A stretch of 64,000 nt of DNA. Origin: an uncultured Roseibium sp. (GTDB lineage Bacteria; Pseudomonadota; Alphaproteobacteria; Rhizobiales; Stappiaceae). Under the pieces are notes generated by a model. It made no database searches. It was not told the DNA's origin and saw only the letters and a program-made list of their open reading frames with translations. Where the stretch lies: positions 1,112,692-1,176,691 of the forward strand of contig NZ_CANMFD010000001.1 in the NCBI RefSeq assembly GCF_947496995.1. The letters are read 5' to 3'. Shown piece by piece: positions 37,697-46,958 of the stretch. The position numbers were made by a program, and so were the translations under genes. Every line of letters begins with the position of its first letter. Positions within the stretch are counted from its first letter, which is position 1.

Positions 37697-38557
37697 TCAG
37701 GCGCCGCCCGGCATCATGATATAGACGGTCTTGCGTATAGGCAGTCCTGCACGGCTGACGATCAGCTTTGGAGTGTCGGCCCGGACGATTTCGTAACCGG
37801 CCTCTGTTGCCCGGCCCGTGAAGCTCTGCAGGGCGCCGGCAAAATGAAAATGCATCGGGATCACCATCGCCGGGCCGACGCTTTCAAGAACCTCCATCAG
37901 GCTTTCCAGTCGTAGCGTCGAGGAATTGTCGATAGCGGCAAAGACGATGTCGATCTGCCCGAGCCGTGTCAGGTCCTCCTGGGTCAGCCTGTGATGCAGA
38001 TGACCCAGATGGGCAATGCACAGATCCGCCACCTCGAAGATGAAAATCGAATTGCCGAGCCGCCGGCTCTCTCCGTCCCAGCCGCGAATGTTGGTCTGGA
38101 TATTGCGGATGCGGACATCCTGGACGGTCAGGTCATGGTCTATCGGACCGCCCTGCGGGTTCCAGCCGTAGAGAAGATGTTCGATGTCGGGTGACGGATT
38201 GATCGCATAATGCGTGCTGTGGGCACCGTTCATGGTCGCAACGGTCGGCGGCAGAAACGGCCGGATGCTGTCGTTGTAGTCCGTCGCGATCCGGACGCCC
38301 ATCGGCGTTTCCAGCTCAAAGGTGGAATGGCCGATGTACCGGATCTGCACTTCGTCGGCTGCAAGGGCTGCTTGCCACACGCGGGCTTCTCCAGGCGCCG
38401 GGCTCCTGTAGGGCGCGTCCGCAATCAGCTGGCAGACGGCGTAGGCAGGTCCCGGCAGCACCAGGCCGGCCAAGATCGTGAAGAGGCAGGCTGCCAGCCG
38501 CGTCAGACGTCGCAGATGCCGGTCAGGTACAATACGTTCAAGAACAGCTGAAGCCAT
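37697..38557 (-). CDS. Exported MBL-fold hydrolase-like protein
   Basis: A 286-aa protein with a signal peptide (LAACLFTILAGLVLPGPAYA). It shows a metallo-beta-lactamase-like pattern of the UlaG type (IRYIGHSTFELETPMGVRIATDYND, FEVADLCIAHLGHLHHRL, MVIPMHFHFAG), but the classical HxHxDH is not evident; NGAHSTHYAIN stands in that place. Metal binding may be altered or only partial. It is convergent with rsmD. Substrate not predictable. Confidence 0.8.
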   Translation of the reverse strand: MASAVLERIVPDRHLRRLTRLAACLFTILAGLVLPGPAYAVCQLIADAPYRSPAPGEARVWQAALAADEVQIRYIGHSTFELETPMGVRIATDYNDSIRPFLPPTVATMNGAHSTHYAINPSPDIEHLLYGWNPQGGPIDHDLTVQDVRIRNIQTNIRGWDGESRRLGNSIFIFEVADLCIAHLGHLHHRLTQEDLTRLGQIDIVFAAIDNSSTLRLESLMEVLESVGPAMVIPMHFHFAGALQSFTGRATEAGYEIVRADTPKLIVSRAGLPIRKTVYIMMPGGA

Positions 38558-38700
38558 GGGTCACCATCCGAAGGTCAGTGTGTCCCTTTAAGTGTAGCGG
38601 GCGGATTTCCTGGGGCAAGTAACTTCGAGGTTGATATTAGGCCACACCCTAAGCCGCCAAGGCAGGCAAACGGCTCGTCAGGGAACCAAACGGACAAAGA

Positions 38701-38742
38701 AAAAGGCAACCGGCTTTCACAGGGAGGCTGTGAAGACGGTTG
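38701..38742 (-). terminator. Terminator of the 113-aa gene
   Basis: On the minus strand GGCAACCGTCTTCACAGCCTCCCTGTGAAAGCCGGTTGCCTTTTTCTTTG. A stem of about 17 bp with internal mismatch and a T-rich run, about 50 nt downstream of the stop at 38794. Confidence 0.85.
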
Positions 38743-38793
38743 CCTGAGTTGGGGGCGGGTGGGAGGAAGGACCAGCCCCTGATCGGATGTTCG

Positions 38794-39135
38794 TTATACG
38801 CTTCGGAGGCTGACCTGGACCTTGCCCCCTCTTGCGGCGTCGTTGAAGCGGCTTTCTGTTTCCGTACCGGCGGCAACTGCCTGCAAATGGATCAGCTCGC
38901 CGGCATGTCCGGCTTCCATCACAAGGGAGTGCCGGCTGCAGAGTGCGGCAAGCGACAGCCCGAGCTTGCGGAAATGAGCGCGCCGGTAACAATAGATGGC
39001 CAATGCCGCGCGCTGGCTGTCCGGTAGCTGGTTGCCGACATCCGTCACCGCGTTGAACGTGGCGTCGAGCAGCCGCTTCAGCAAATCGTCCGATACCGGG
39101 CAGTTATCCAAATCCGTTGATCCCGTTGGCTGCAT
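38794..39135 (-). CDS. Hypothetical protein with CtrA-box promoter
   Basis: A 113-aa soluble protein, mostly helical by appearance, that I do not recognise. It carries three cysteines (C12, C49, C66), and the middle (QRAALAIYCYRRAHFRKLGLSLAALCSRHSLVMEAGHAGELIHLQAVAAG) suggests a compact helix bundle. Gene reality is supported by AGGAGAAGG just before the ATG, a CtrA-type TTAA-N7-TTAAC box 43 nt upstream, and a strong terminator. It lies downstream of a patatin gene on the same strand, with its own promoter. Confidence 0.7.
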   Translation of the reverse strand: MQPTGSTDLDNCPVSDDLLKRLLDATFNAVTDVGNQLPDSQRAALAIYCYRRAHFRKLGLSLAALCSRHSLVMEAGHAGELIHLQAVAAGTETESRFNDAARGGKVQVSLRSV

Positions 39136-39176
39136 AGCCTTCTCCTAATAGAATAGGAAAAGTATTTATTGTTTGT

Positions 39177-39192
39177 GTTAATGCTTTGTTAA
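39177..39192 (-). promoter_or_regulatory. CtrA-binding box
   Basis: On the minus strand TTAACAAAGCATTAAC is an exact TTAA-N7-TTAAC match, 43 nt before the start of the 113-aa gene. Orientation (C after the second half) agrees with that gene. Confidence 0.6.
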
Positions 39193-39249
39193 ACGGGGTC
39201 TCGGATCCAATAAAAAGCATTTATCTCGTGGATTGTACGAATGTTGCCT

Positions 39250-40101
39250 CTAAGTAACTAAGCTTGGTTTTTTTATCAATATTTCGAGCTGTTCTTTCGT
39301 CGTCTCCTTTAACGACTCGGCTGATTTGAGAATGCGCTCTGCTTTCATGAAATCGAGAACACGGATGGTGTCGTGTGGCGGCCGGATCAGGATATCCGGT
39401 TGATCCACCTTGAGTTTCTGGTTTGTTATCGTCTGCATCAGGATCTGCGAAGCGCCGAACAGCGAGTCCAGCATGCTGATTTCGCTCTTGTCGGTTCGCG
39501 GAACCGGAGCGCCGACCACATCGACAGCAATGACTATGTCACAATTGGTCCGCAAGCCGTCAAACGGCAGTGGATTAACGACGCCGCCATCAATCAGAAT
39601 CTGGCCGTTCAGCTTGACGGGCCGGAAAATTGCGGGAATCGCGATGGATGCAGCCAGGGCAGGCAGCAGAGGACCCGATTCGAAATCGACCTCCTGACAG
39701 CCGTAGAAGTCGGTCGCGAGCAGGCGAAGCGGGATCTGAAGGTCCTCGAACCGGTCCGGCAGATAATCCGAAATGAAGACTTCCAGCACACGCTGCGGAT
39801 CGAATTGAACCGGGCCGGGGCGGAGCATGTCGGCAAACCGTCTGGGCCTGAGTTTCCACAGGCGTGACAGCACACTGTTGCTGTCGGCGAAGATCTCCAG
39901 CGTCATCTGCCGGATTTCCCTGCCGCTGAGCCCGCTGGCATAGGCCGCGCCCATGATGGCGCCAATGGAGGTGCCCGCGATCTGGGCGGGCTTCACGCCA
40001 AGCTCGTCGAGGGCCTCAAGCACCGGTATGTGGGCAAGCCCCCGGGCGCCGCCGCCGCCAAGGGCGAGGCCGATCCGGGGGGAAGAAGCAAGACTGGACA
40101 T
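39250..40101 (-). CDS. Patatin-like phospholipase (RssA type)
   Basis: A 283-aa serine acylhydrolase. The oxyanion Gly-rich loop GGGGARGLAHIPVLEAL, nucleophile GTSIGAIMGA and catalytic Asp in DGGVVNPLP are all intact, so the enzyme should be active. The DFESGPLLPALAASIAIPAIFRPVKLNG block is typical. No signal peptide; it is probably cytoplasmic or membrane-associated. Target lipids are unknown. Confidence 0.93.
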   Translation of the reverse strand: MSSLASSPRIGLALGGGGARGLAHIPVLEALDELGVKPAQIAGTSIGAIMGAAYASGLSGREIRQMTLEIFADSNSVLSRLWKLRPRRFADMLRPGPVQFDPQRVLEVFISDYLPDRFEDLQIPLRLLATDFYGCQEVDFESGPLLPALAASIAIPAIFRPVKLNGQILIDGGVVNPLPFDGLRTNCDIVIAVDVVGAPVPRTDKSEISMLDSLFGASQILMQTITNQKLKVDQPDILIRPPHDTIRVLDFMKAERILKSAESLKETTKEQLEILIKKPSLVT

Positions 40102-40237
40102 TACGTCAGTTTCCGGCTGCTGGTGTTCAGAGTTTAGGGGCCGGGGCTGCGCAAGGGCTGCATGAACCCGGACCAGACCTCTTATCGCCGGTGCATGGTC
40201 CGGACGTCAAACAGAACGCGCCGAAGGTCCGGAACCG

Positions 40238-43200
40238 TCAGATGACGTAATAAAGGTCGTCGGCGGATTCGGTCATCCAATCCGTCACGCGGTCGAACGT
40301 CATCGGTCTGGCGATCAGATATCCCTGGATCGAAAAATCGCCCATCATCCGCAGACGGTCATACTGTGCTTCCGTTTCCACCCCCTCGCAGACGATCCCG
40401 ATGTTCAGGGACCGTGCAAGATGGATGAGCTGGTTCACAACAGCTTCCTTTTTCGGGTCCTGGAGCATCTGGTTGGTGAAGGATTTGTCGATCTTCAGTC
40501 CGTTGATCGGCAGGTCGGCAACATGGGTCAAGGATGCATAACCGGTTCCGAAGTCATCCAGCTCGATGTGAACGCCGAGATCGTAAAGCTCCTCGAGTGC
40601 CGCAAGGTGCCCAGACCGGTCGTCGCTCAGGAAGACGGATTCCAGAACTTCGGCTGTGATCCTCTCGGGCCCGATATTATATTTCGCCATGGCTTCCTTG
40701 AAGTGCTCCGAGAGCAGGCCGGAAGCCAGATGGGAAGGGGAGATGTTTATCGACACCCGTCCGAAGTCGAGACTTGCATCCAGCCAGTGCCGTGCCGCAG
40801 CCAGCGCCGTGTCAATGACGATCTTGCCCAGAACAGGAGCGAGGCTGGTCTTTTCGACCACCGGGAGAAATTCGGCCGGAGACAGCAGTCCGCGTTCGGG
40901 ATGTTCCCAGCGGACCAGTGCCTCGACACCGGTGATCGACTGGGACCTGAGATTGACCTGGGGCTGGAAGAACAGCACGAACTGATCGTTCTTGACGGCG
41001 TCGTGAAGCTCCAGCTCGATTCTTGCCTCGGTCTCGCTGTCGGTTTTCATGTCCGACCTGAAGAAGGTGTAGCGGTCCTTGCCCTTTTCCTTCGACTGGT
41101 AGAGTGCGAGATCCGCGTTCACCAGCAGCGTGTCGAAGTCGTCTCCATCCTCCGGGCACAGGGCGATACCCATGCTGACTGTCGGCCAGAACCGCGTGCC
41201 GCTGAATTCCATCGGTGCGCGCATGAGCCGGCGGGCGCGTTCGCACAATTCATTCGGATCCGAGGTGCTGCTGTTCGCCAGAATGACGAATTCGTCGCCG
41301 CCCCAGCGATAGGCGGTGCCGAGCCCGCGGCAGACCTGCCGCAACCGGCGGCCGGTTTCCTCCAGGCAATGATCCCCGGCAAGATGGCCCAGCGTGTCGT
41401 TGACCCGCTTGAAGCTGTCCATGTCCACATGAACCAGAAACGCAGGTCTGTCGGAACGGGAGAAGCGGGATTTCGCGTCGCGCTGACACCCGGCACGGTT
41501 CGACAGCTTGGTCAGCGGATCGAAATAGGCCAGGCGTTCCGCGCGGACCTTTGCCTCGCGGGTCTCGTTTTCCCGTTGCACGCGTTCGGAAACGTCATTG
41601 GCGATGGCGACAAACAGGTCCCTGTCATCGTCCTTCAGCAACTGGACTCGAAGATCGACCGGATATTCCGACCCGTCCTTGCGTTTGTGAAGGCTCTCCA
41701 CGGTAAGGCTGTCCCGGGAGCCGTTCAAAAGAGGCGTCACATCCCTGCGGACGGACTCCGCATCATAAACCGGATTGATATCCCAGATATGCCGGGACTT
41801 GAGGTCCGCAAGATCGTAGCCGAGGTTGTTGAGCGCACATTTGTTGGCGTACTCGATGAGAAAGGTCTGCGGGTTGAGGATGAAGATCTCGTTCAGCGAG
41901 GACTCCAGGATGTTCGCCAGTAGATTGTTCCGCCGTTCCGCCAGACGCCGTTCGGTAATATCGTGAACGGTTCCGAAAACCTTGGCAGCCTTGCCGTCCG
42001 GACCGGCCAGAACGTAGCCGCGCACGTGCACGAACCGGACCTTGCCGTCCCTCTGGACAAGATTGTGCTTGAAGTCGAATTCTCCGCAAACGGCCATCGC
42101 TGTGTCGACGATTGCCTGTACGGCGATGAGTTCCTTTTCCGGCACCTGTGAGAAGATGTTGTCCTGAATTACATCTACCGGCAGGTCCTTGGGGATCTCC
42201 ATGATCCGGTAGAATTCTTCAGACCCGAGAACCTCATTGGTCGCCACGTCCCTTTCCCAGCTGCCGACGCCGGCAATCCGCTGGGCTTCCGTCAACTGAA
42301 AGGCGCTGTGTTCCAGCTTTCTTGTATTTTCCCGGACCTCCGCTTCCAGCCGTGACGTCGTCATCTGAACGGAGGACTGCAGCCTGGACAGCAAACGATG
42401 GATGACGGTCCACGATACCAGCGCCAAGCCGATGCCCGCCATGAGTGAAAACAGCGTCTCCTGTGCGAAGGCCCAGACGTTGCGGGTAACATCCTTGACC
42501 AGGGCGAGATTGACGGGACGGTTCGTTCCGGTCACCGGTATGGGCAGATCCCGCAACACGAAGATCCTGTTCTCGTGCAACAGGATCTTGTTGAGACCGT
42601 CGAACCCGTTGGGGCCGGCGATGGAAGCGATATCGAATCCACCCGGCACCGGACCACCGATATTCGTGTAATGGAAGCTGCGGCCGCTGAGGCCGTGGCT
42701 TTGCCCCGTCTCCGCAACCTTGACGATCTGCGCATCAACAGCGGAACTCGTGAAGGCCAGTGCGCTCTCGATATCGATTGCAAGCTTGAGGTAACCAAGC
42801 AGCTTGCCGTCGGAAGTCCAGGGACGAAAGACGCTGACGACGGCTTCGGCGTCCGGCCCGAGTTCGATGCCGCTGGTCCGGCGCGACAGGTTAGCACTCA
42901 GATCGGACTGAAACGAAACATTGCGACTGGCAGGGTGGGGGCCATGGCGATCGCCGGTGTCGTTCGGGTCCAGTGCCCGGAATATGAGCTTTTGATCTGC
43001 GCCGTAAATCGTGAATTCGGCAATATGCAGCCCATCCGGCTTCCGGGCAAAAACGCCGGCGGCGATTTTTCTGATTTCGGAAGAATCCTTCTCCCGGATG
43101 GCCATCTGCAGCGCGCTGTCCGCTCCGATGGTGCTGACGGTCTGGTCGAGCGTCTCGGTGCCAAGCGCCTTCTGCCGGATCAGCAGCCTTTCAACGGTCC

Positions 43201-43453
43201 GCACGAGCTGTTCCTGCGGTTCGTTCATGCTCCGGTAGGCGGAAACGATGTTCTGAATGGTCAGGAGGGCGACGGTGAGCGCGAAGATCGACAGAAAGAT
43301 TGTTCTGAGCGGTTTTTCGAATTGAACATCTTCACCGCAACACCACTGGGCAAGAATCTGGTCCAGACGCGCGCTGACGCCCCGAAGGCGATGCCCTCTT
43401 CCCCGCGTGCCTTGTCCGTCACCTGTGTCCAGTTTACCCACTTGAAATACCAT
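40238..43453 (-). CDS. Membrane sensor with PAS, GGDEF and EAL domains
   Basis: A protein of about 1071 aa predicted to make and break c-di-GMP. Order: a transmembrane helix (LRTIFLSIFALTVALLTIQNIV), an extracytoplasmic Cache-like sensor (about 250 aa), a second helix (ETLFSLMAGIGLALVSWTVIH), two PAS-type segments (one before TVHDITERRLAERR, one around FILNPQTFLIEYANK), GGDEF (YRWGGDEFVIL) and EAL (TGVEALVRWEH, ELDDFGTGYASL, CEGVETEAQ, QGYLIARPM). Both catalytic motifs are canonical. I chose the ATG at 43453 (AGGGGC upstream); the track start adds 28 residues. Confidence 0.93.
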   Translation of the reverse strand: MVFQVGKLDTGDGQGTRGRGHRLRGVSARLDQILAQWCCGEDVQFEKPLRTIFLSIFALTVALLTIQNIVSAYRSMNEPQEQLVRTVERLLIRQKALGTETLDQTVSTIGADSALQMAIREKDSSEIRKIAAGVFARKPDGLHIAEFTIYGADQKLIFRALDPNDTGDRHGPHPASRNVSFQSDLSANLSRRTSGIELGPDAEAVVSVFRPWTSDGKLLGYLKLAIDIESALAFTSSAVDAQIVKVAETGQSHGLSGRSFHYTNIGGPVPGGFDIASIAGPNGFDGLNKILLHENRIFVLRDLPIPVTGTNRPVNLALVKDVTRNVWAFAQETLFSLMAGIGLALVSWTVIHRLLSRLQSSVQMTTSRLEAEVRENTRKLEHSAFQLTEAQRIAGVGSWERDVATNEVLGSEEFYRIMEIPKDLPVDVIQDNIFSQVPEKELIAVQAIVDTAMAVCGEFDFKHNLVQRDGKVRFVHVRGYVLAGPDGKAAKVFGTVHDITERRLAERRNNLLANILESSLNEIFILNPQTFLIEYANKCALNNLGYDLADLKSRHIWDINPVYDAESVRRDVTPLLNGSRDSLTVESLHKRKDGSEYPVDLRVQLLKDDDRDLFVAIANDVSERVQRENETREAKVRAERLAYFDPLTKLSNRAGCQRDAKSRFSRSDRPAFLVHVDMDSFKRVNDTLGHLAGDHCLEETGRRLRQVCRGLGTAYRWGGDEFVILANSSTSDPNELCERARRLMRAPMEFSGTRFWPTVSMGIALCPEDGDDFDTLLVNADLALYQSKEKGKDRYTFFRSDMKTDSETEARIELELHDAVKNDQFVLFFQPQVNLRSQSITGVEALVRWEHPERGLLSPAEFLPVVEKTSLAPVLGKIVIDTALAAARHWLDASLDFGRVSINISPSHLASGLLSEHFKEAMAKYNIGPERITAEVLESVFLSDDRSGHLAALEELYDLGVHIELDDFGTGYASLTHVADLPINGLKIDKSFTNQMLQDPKKEAVVNQLIHLARSLNIGIVCEGVETEAQYDRLRMMGDFSIQGYLIARPMTFDRVTDWMTESADDLYYVI

Positions 43454-43571
43454 GCCCCTGAGCAACTTGCGCTGCGCACCGTTCGGCCAGTTTCTCCGCT
43501 GCGTCACGTCCCACCCCAACGCAGCAGAATGGCGCAAAAAGCCAATGCCATTTTTCTCAATAGGCCCGAAT

Positions 43572-43589
43572 GGTTAAATTGTTTTGAAC
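43572..43589 (-). promoter_or_regulatory. Near-CtrA box upstream of GGDEF-EAL gene
   Basis: On the minus strand TTCAAAACAATTTAAC differs from TTAA-N7-TTAAC at one base. It lies in an AT-rich 140-nt region (about 43560-43700) upstream of the GGDEF-EAL gene. The match may be chance because of the base composition. Confidence 0.25.
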
Positions 43590-43710
43590 AGGTGTCTTAA
43601 AGAAGAATAATATGAAAGATTATATTATTGAAAATTATTAGAAATATTCTCCAGTAAAGCAAATCATCAAATTGAATGATGTGTATAAACAGGAGTAACT
43701 TTAGGTAATT

Positions 43711-44622
43711 TCATGATCTGGTTGTGAAGAAATCCAGCAATGCCTGACAAGTTCGATCAGGAGCTTCTTCAGGGAGAAAGTGTCCGCAGGGCAGAGCCGC
43801 CCCTTCTGCTTCTGGGCACCATGTCCGCCAGATCGCCAGGGGATCCTCCACACTGTTCGCAATTCCCTTTTCCCCCCAAAGGGCGAGCAGGGGCATGTGG
43901 ATCCGGTTGCCTGCTTCCTGATCCGCCCTGTCGTGCTGATAATCGACTGTCGCTCCTGCGCGGTAGTCCTCGCAAGTGGCGGAAACCCGGTCGGGTTGGC
44001 AGAACCAGTCACGATTGTGGGCAAGCGCCTCTTCTGAAAAACCGGACAGGGTCTTGTCGCCCGTCCAGCTCGCCAGGGTATGTTCCAGAAACCTGATGGG
44101 AGATGCCGCGATGAGCTTTTCGGGGAAAGGGGCCGGCTGCGCCAGGAACATCCAGTGATATATCTTCAGCCCGAATTGCCGGTCCATCCTGTCCCAGTAA
44201 TCGGATGTCGGCAGGATATCGAGCACTGCGAGTCGTTCGACAGCTTCCGGCCTGTCCAGCGCCAGGCGGTAGGCCACCCGTCCGCCGCGGTCGTGCCCGG
44301 CAAGAAGGAAACGGCTGTGTCCGAGCGCCTGCATCATCTCGGTGACGGCCTCGGCCATAGCGCGCTTGGAATAGGCCGCGTGATCGTCGCTGAGGGGCGG
44401 AACGGAGGAACTGCCGTAGCCGGGCAGGTCGGGCAGGACAAGCGTGAAGCGTTCAGCGAGGCGCGGTGCGATCTTGTGCCAGATGACATGGGATTGCGGA
44501 TAACCGTGCAATAGCAGAAGCGGGGGACCGGAACCGCCGACGCGGCAAAACAGCCGGACGCTCGCGGTCTCCACGTTGACGCTGTCAAATCCCGGGAACA
44601 TATCCGGCAAATTACTTTTCAA
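43711..44622 (-). CDS. Haloacetate/fluoroacetate dehalogenase-like alpha/beta hydrolase
   Basis: A 303-aa alpha/beta hydrolase. The nucleophile is Asp111 in AGHDRGGRVAYR, followed by Arg112 and Arg115 that bind carboxylate in fluoroacetate dehalogenase. His156-Trp157 (YHWMFLAQPAPFPE) and Tyr220 (CEDYRAG) match the halide pocket, with Asp135 and His281 (CGHFLPEEAP) as charge relay. The full set matches the FAcD family in order and spacing, which favours 2-haloacid cleavage over an esterase (Ser nucleophile) or epoxide hydrolase. Solitary gene on the minus strand beside purD. Activity is inferred from motifs only. Confidence 0.85.
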   Translation of the reverse strand: MKSNLPDMFPGFDSVNVETASVRLFCRVGGSGPPLLLLHGYPQSHVIWHKIAPRLAERFTLVLPDLPGYGSSSVPPLSDDHAAYSKRAMAEAVTEMMQALGHSRFLLAGHDRGGRVAYRLALDRPEAVERLAVLDILPTSDYWDRMDRQFGLKIYHWMFLAQPAPFPEKLIAASPIRFLEHTLASWTGDKTLSGFSEEALAHNRDWFCQPDRVSATCEDYRAGATVDYQHDRADQEAGNRIHMPLLALWGEKGIANSVEDPLAIWRTWCPEAEGAALPCGHFLPEEAPDRTCQALLDFFTTRS

Positions 44623-44699
44623 GCCCTTCTCCCCGCCGCGGCTTCAAGGGAAAACTAGATCTTTTTCCATTCCGATGAAAGCTTCGTGCCGAAGGTGCG

Positions 44700-45977
44700 C
44701 TAGCTGTTGTTCTCGCGCTCGATCGCCCGCCAGCCGATATCGGACCGGCAGAAGCCTTCCGGCCAGTCGATCTTCGAGATCGCTTCATAGGCGGTTTGCT
44801 GTGCCTCAAGGACGCTGGATCCGAGTGCGGTCACGTTCAGAACCCGGCCGCCATTGGCAAGCAGCCGTTCACCGTCCTGTTTGGTCCCGGCATGAAAGAC
44901 TTCCAGCCTGTCGGTGGAAAGAGGCTCCAGGCCATGGATTTCCGTGCCCTTTTGGTAACTTCCCGGATAGCCATCGGCCGCCATCACGACGCAGATCGCG
45001 GCTTCGTCGCGCCATTGCGCGGAAGCTGTCGCCAGCGTTCCGTCGACGCTGGCAAGGATCAGGTCCAGCAGGTCGCTTTTCAGCCGCATCATCAGCACCT
45101 GGCACTCCGGGTCGCCGAAGCGGGTGTTGTATTCGATGAGTTTCGGACCGTCTCCGGTCATCATCAGACCCGCGTAAAGCACGCCCTTGAACGGCGTGCC
45201 GCGTCCGGCCAGCGTCGCGATTGTTGGTTCGATGATCGTCTTCATGACGTCCGCGATCAGCGGGTCGGTCAGGACGGGGGCCGGGGAATAGGCGCCCATG
45301 CCGCCGGTGTTCGGGCCCTCGTCGCCGTCGAAGGCGCGTTTGTGATCCTGTGCGGTTGCCAGCGGCAGGGCGTGAGTGCCGTCCGAAAGCACAAAAAAGC
45401 TGGCTTCCTCGCCCTGCAGGAATTCCTCGATGACGACTTCCGCCCCGGCCTCACCGAACGAGCCTTCAAAACACGCCGTCACCGCGCCCTCGGCTTCCTG
45501 CAAGGTCATGGCGACGACAACGCCCTTGCCTGCGGCAAGCCCGTCGGCCTTGACGACGATGGGCGCGCCTTTTTCCCGGACATAGGCAAGGGCTGCGTCG
45601 CACGTGTCGAAGCGGCCGTAGCCGGCGGTCGGAATGCCGGCTTCGTCGCAGACACCTTTGGTGAAAGCCTTGGAGCCTTCGAGCTGCGCTGCCGCCCTGC
45701 TCGGACCGAAAGCCTTCAGTCCGGCCGCTTCCAGATCGTCCACCAGGCCGGCCACCAGCGGCGCTTCCGGCCCGACCACCACGAGGTCGATCCCCTTTGC
45801 CCGGCAGAACGCGATTACCGCCTCATGGTTCGAGACATCCAGATCGCAGAGCTCCGCCACCTGGGCGATGCCAGCATTGCCCGGTGCGGCATAAAGCTTG
45901 ATCAGTCTTGGGGATTTCGCCAGCGCCCAGGCCAGGGAATGTTCGCGGCCACCGGATCCGATGAGGAGAAGTTTCAT
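44700..45977 (-). CDS. purD: Phosphoribosylamine-glycine ligase
   Basis: A 425-aa ATP-grasp enzyme making glycinamide ribonucleotide in purine synthesis. The N-terminus [21 protein letters not shown] is diagnostic, with [52 protein letters not shown] and [11 protein letters not shown]. Length is standard. It stands alone, convergent with nothing, with ordinary spacing to neighbours. Confidence 0.99.
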   Translation of the reverse strand: MKLLLIGSGGREHSLAWALAKSPRLIKLYAAPGNAGIAQVAELCDLDVSNHEAVIAFCRAKGIDLVVVGPEAPLVAGLVDDLEAAGLKAFGPSRAAAQLEGSKAFTKGVCDEAGIPTAGYGRFDTCDAALAYVREKGAPIVVKADGLAAGKGVVVAMTLQEAEGAVTACFEGSFGEAGAEVVIEEFLQGEEASFFVLSDGTHALPLATAQDHKRAFDGDEGPNTGGMGAYSPAPVLTDPLIADVMKTIIEPTIATLAGRGTPFKGVLYAGLMMTGDGPKLIEYNTRFGDPECQVLMMRLKSDLLDLILASVDGTLATASAQWRDEAAICVVMAADGYPGSYQKGTEIHGLEPLSTDRLEVFHAGTKQDGERLLANGGRVLNVTALGSSVLEAQQTAYEAISKIDWPEGFCRSDIGWRAIERENNS

Positions 45978-46112
45978 GAGTGTCCAGTCTCAAAAGCAGG
46001 GTGACGCCGCACTGAGTTTTGCTGCCCGCAGCGACTTGTCGAATTCGATGCCGCGGGGTCTATCACGCGGACAGGTGCGCTGCAATTCGGGGATCGGGAA
46101 ATCCGGCGGCAA

Positions 46113-46892
46113 TCACCCGCCCACGGTCACACGGCAGTAAAGGATATTGTCCTTTTCCAGGTCCGGCCCCCAGATCAATCTGGCGCTGCCGTCCCAGGTG
46201 ATCCGGTCATAGCCGCCCTTGGGACTGACATTCCCGGTGCTGTGCACGGTTGCCGCCGGCCAGGAGCTGTCGTCAAAATCCGGAGCCATCCAGCCGTCCG
46301 GCGTCGGCGTTACGGTCTGCGCGCAACTGGCACTGGAAACATCCGGCTTGCGGTCGCTCTCACACGACCGGTCCGCCGGTGCGGACTGAACCGTCAGGCA
46401 GCGCCAATCGGATCCGGTCGCAGCCAGAAGCCTGCCGGAGGCGGCGTCATGGAACTGGGCGATCGCGCCGCCGTCGCCCATCTGCTGACGGCGGGTGCCG
46501 ATATATTCAAGGCCGGTGCTGTTTTCCATGAAATCGCGGAACTCGAATGCGATTGTCATCGGTAAATCGGCGTTGAAATCGAACCGTTCCGCATTGAAGG
46601 AGCGTTCCGTACGGATGGAGACGCTGTCCTCCAGAAGCGGCGCCCCGTTGATGTAGAGCGTGAACCAGTTGTCCACCCAGACCTCACCAAGGATCTTGTG
46701 CGCCCCCTGAGACCTGATCGTGCTTTCATTCAGGTCCTGCCCCTGGACCCCGCGCGGAGGAGGGGCCTTGCCACCCGGTGGAGGCGGAGGTTTCTGTGCG
46801 AAGGCTGCAGCCGGGACGGCTGCCAGCGCGACGGCCACGGTGACAGCGAATTTTGAGGTAAGAATTGCGGAAAGCTTCACAACGTGCTCCAT
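46113..46892 (-). CDS. Exported jelly-roll-like hypothetical protein
   Basis: A 259-aa exported protein with a signal peptide (SKFAVTVAVALAAVPAAAFAQ) followed by a Pro-rich stretch (KPPPPPGGKAPPPRG). The remainder has features of galactose-binding/PA14-like beta-sandwich modules: WVDNWFTLYINGAPLLEDSVSI and GWMAPDFDDSSWPAATVHSTG. Two possible disulfide pairs are formed by four central cysteines. A GTG four codons on (46880), with GGAGC upstream, may be the true start. No specific ligand can be assigned. Confidence 0.7.
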   Translation of the reverse strand: MEHVVKLSAILTSKFAVTVAVALAAVPAAAFAQKPPPPPGGKAPPPRGVQGQDLNESTIRSQGAHKILGEVWVDNWFTLYINGAPLLEDSVSIRTERSFNAERFDFNADLPMTIAFEFRDFMENSTGLEYIGTRRQQMGDGGAIAQFHDAASGRLLAATGSDWRCLTVQSAPADRSCESDRKPDVSSASCAQTVTPTPDGWMAPDFDDSSWPAATVHSTGNVSPKGGYDRITWDGSARLIWGPDLEKDNILYCRVTVGG

Positions 46893-46958
46893 CTGTCGGC
46901 CACAATATGGGCACTATGACGCTTTGCGGAACGAAATTCACCTCTGCTAGAGGTAAAA

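Noticed and set aside
44796-46004. 402-aa ORF antisense to purD
   Set aside because: Overlaps a clear purD over its length; no domain recognised.
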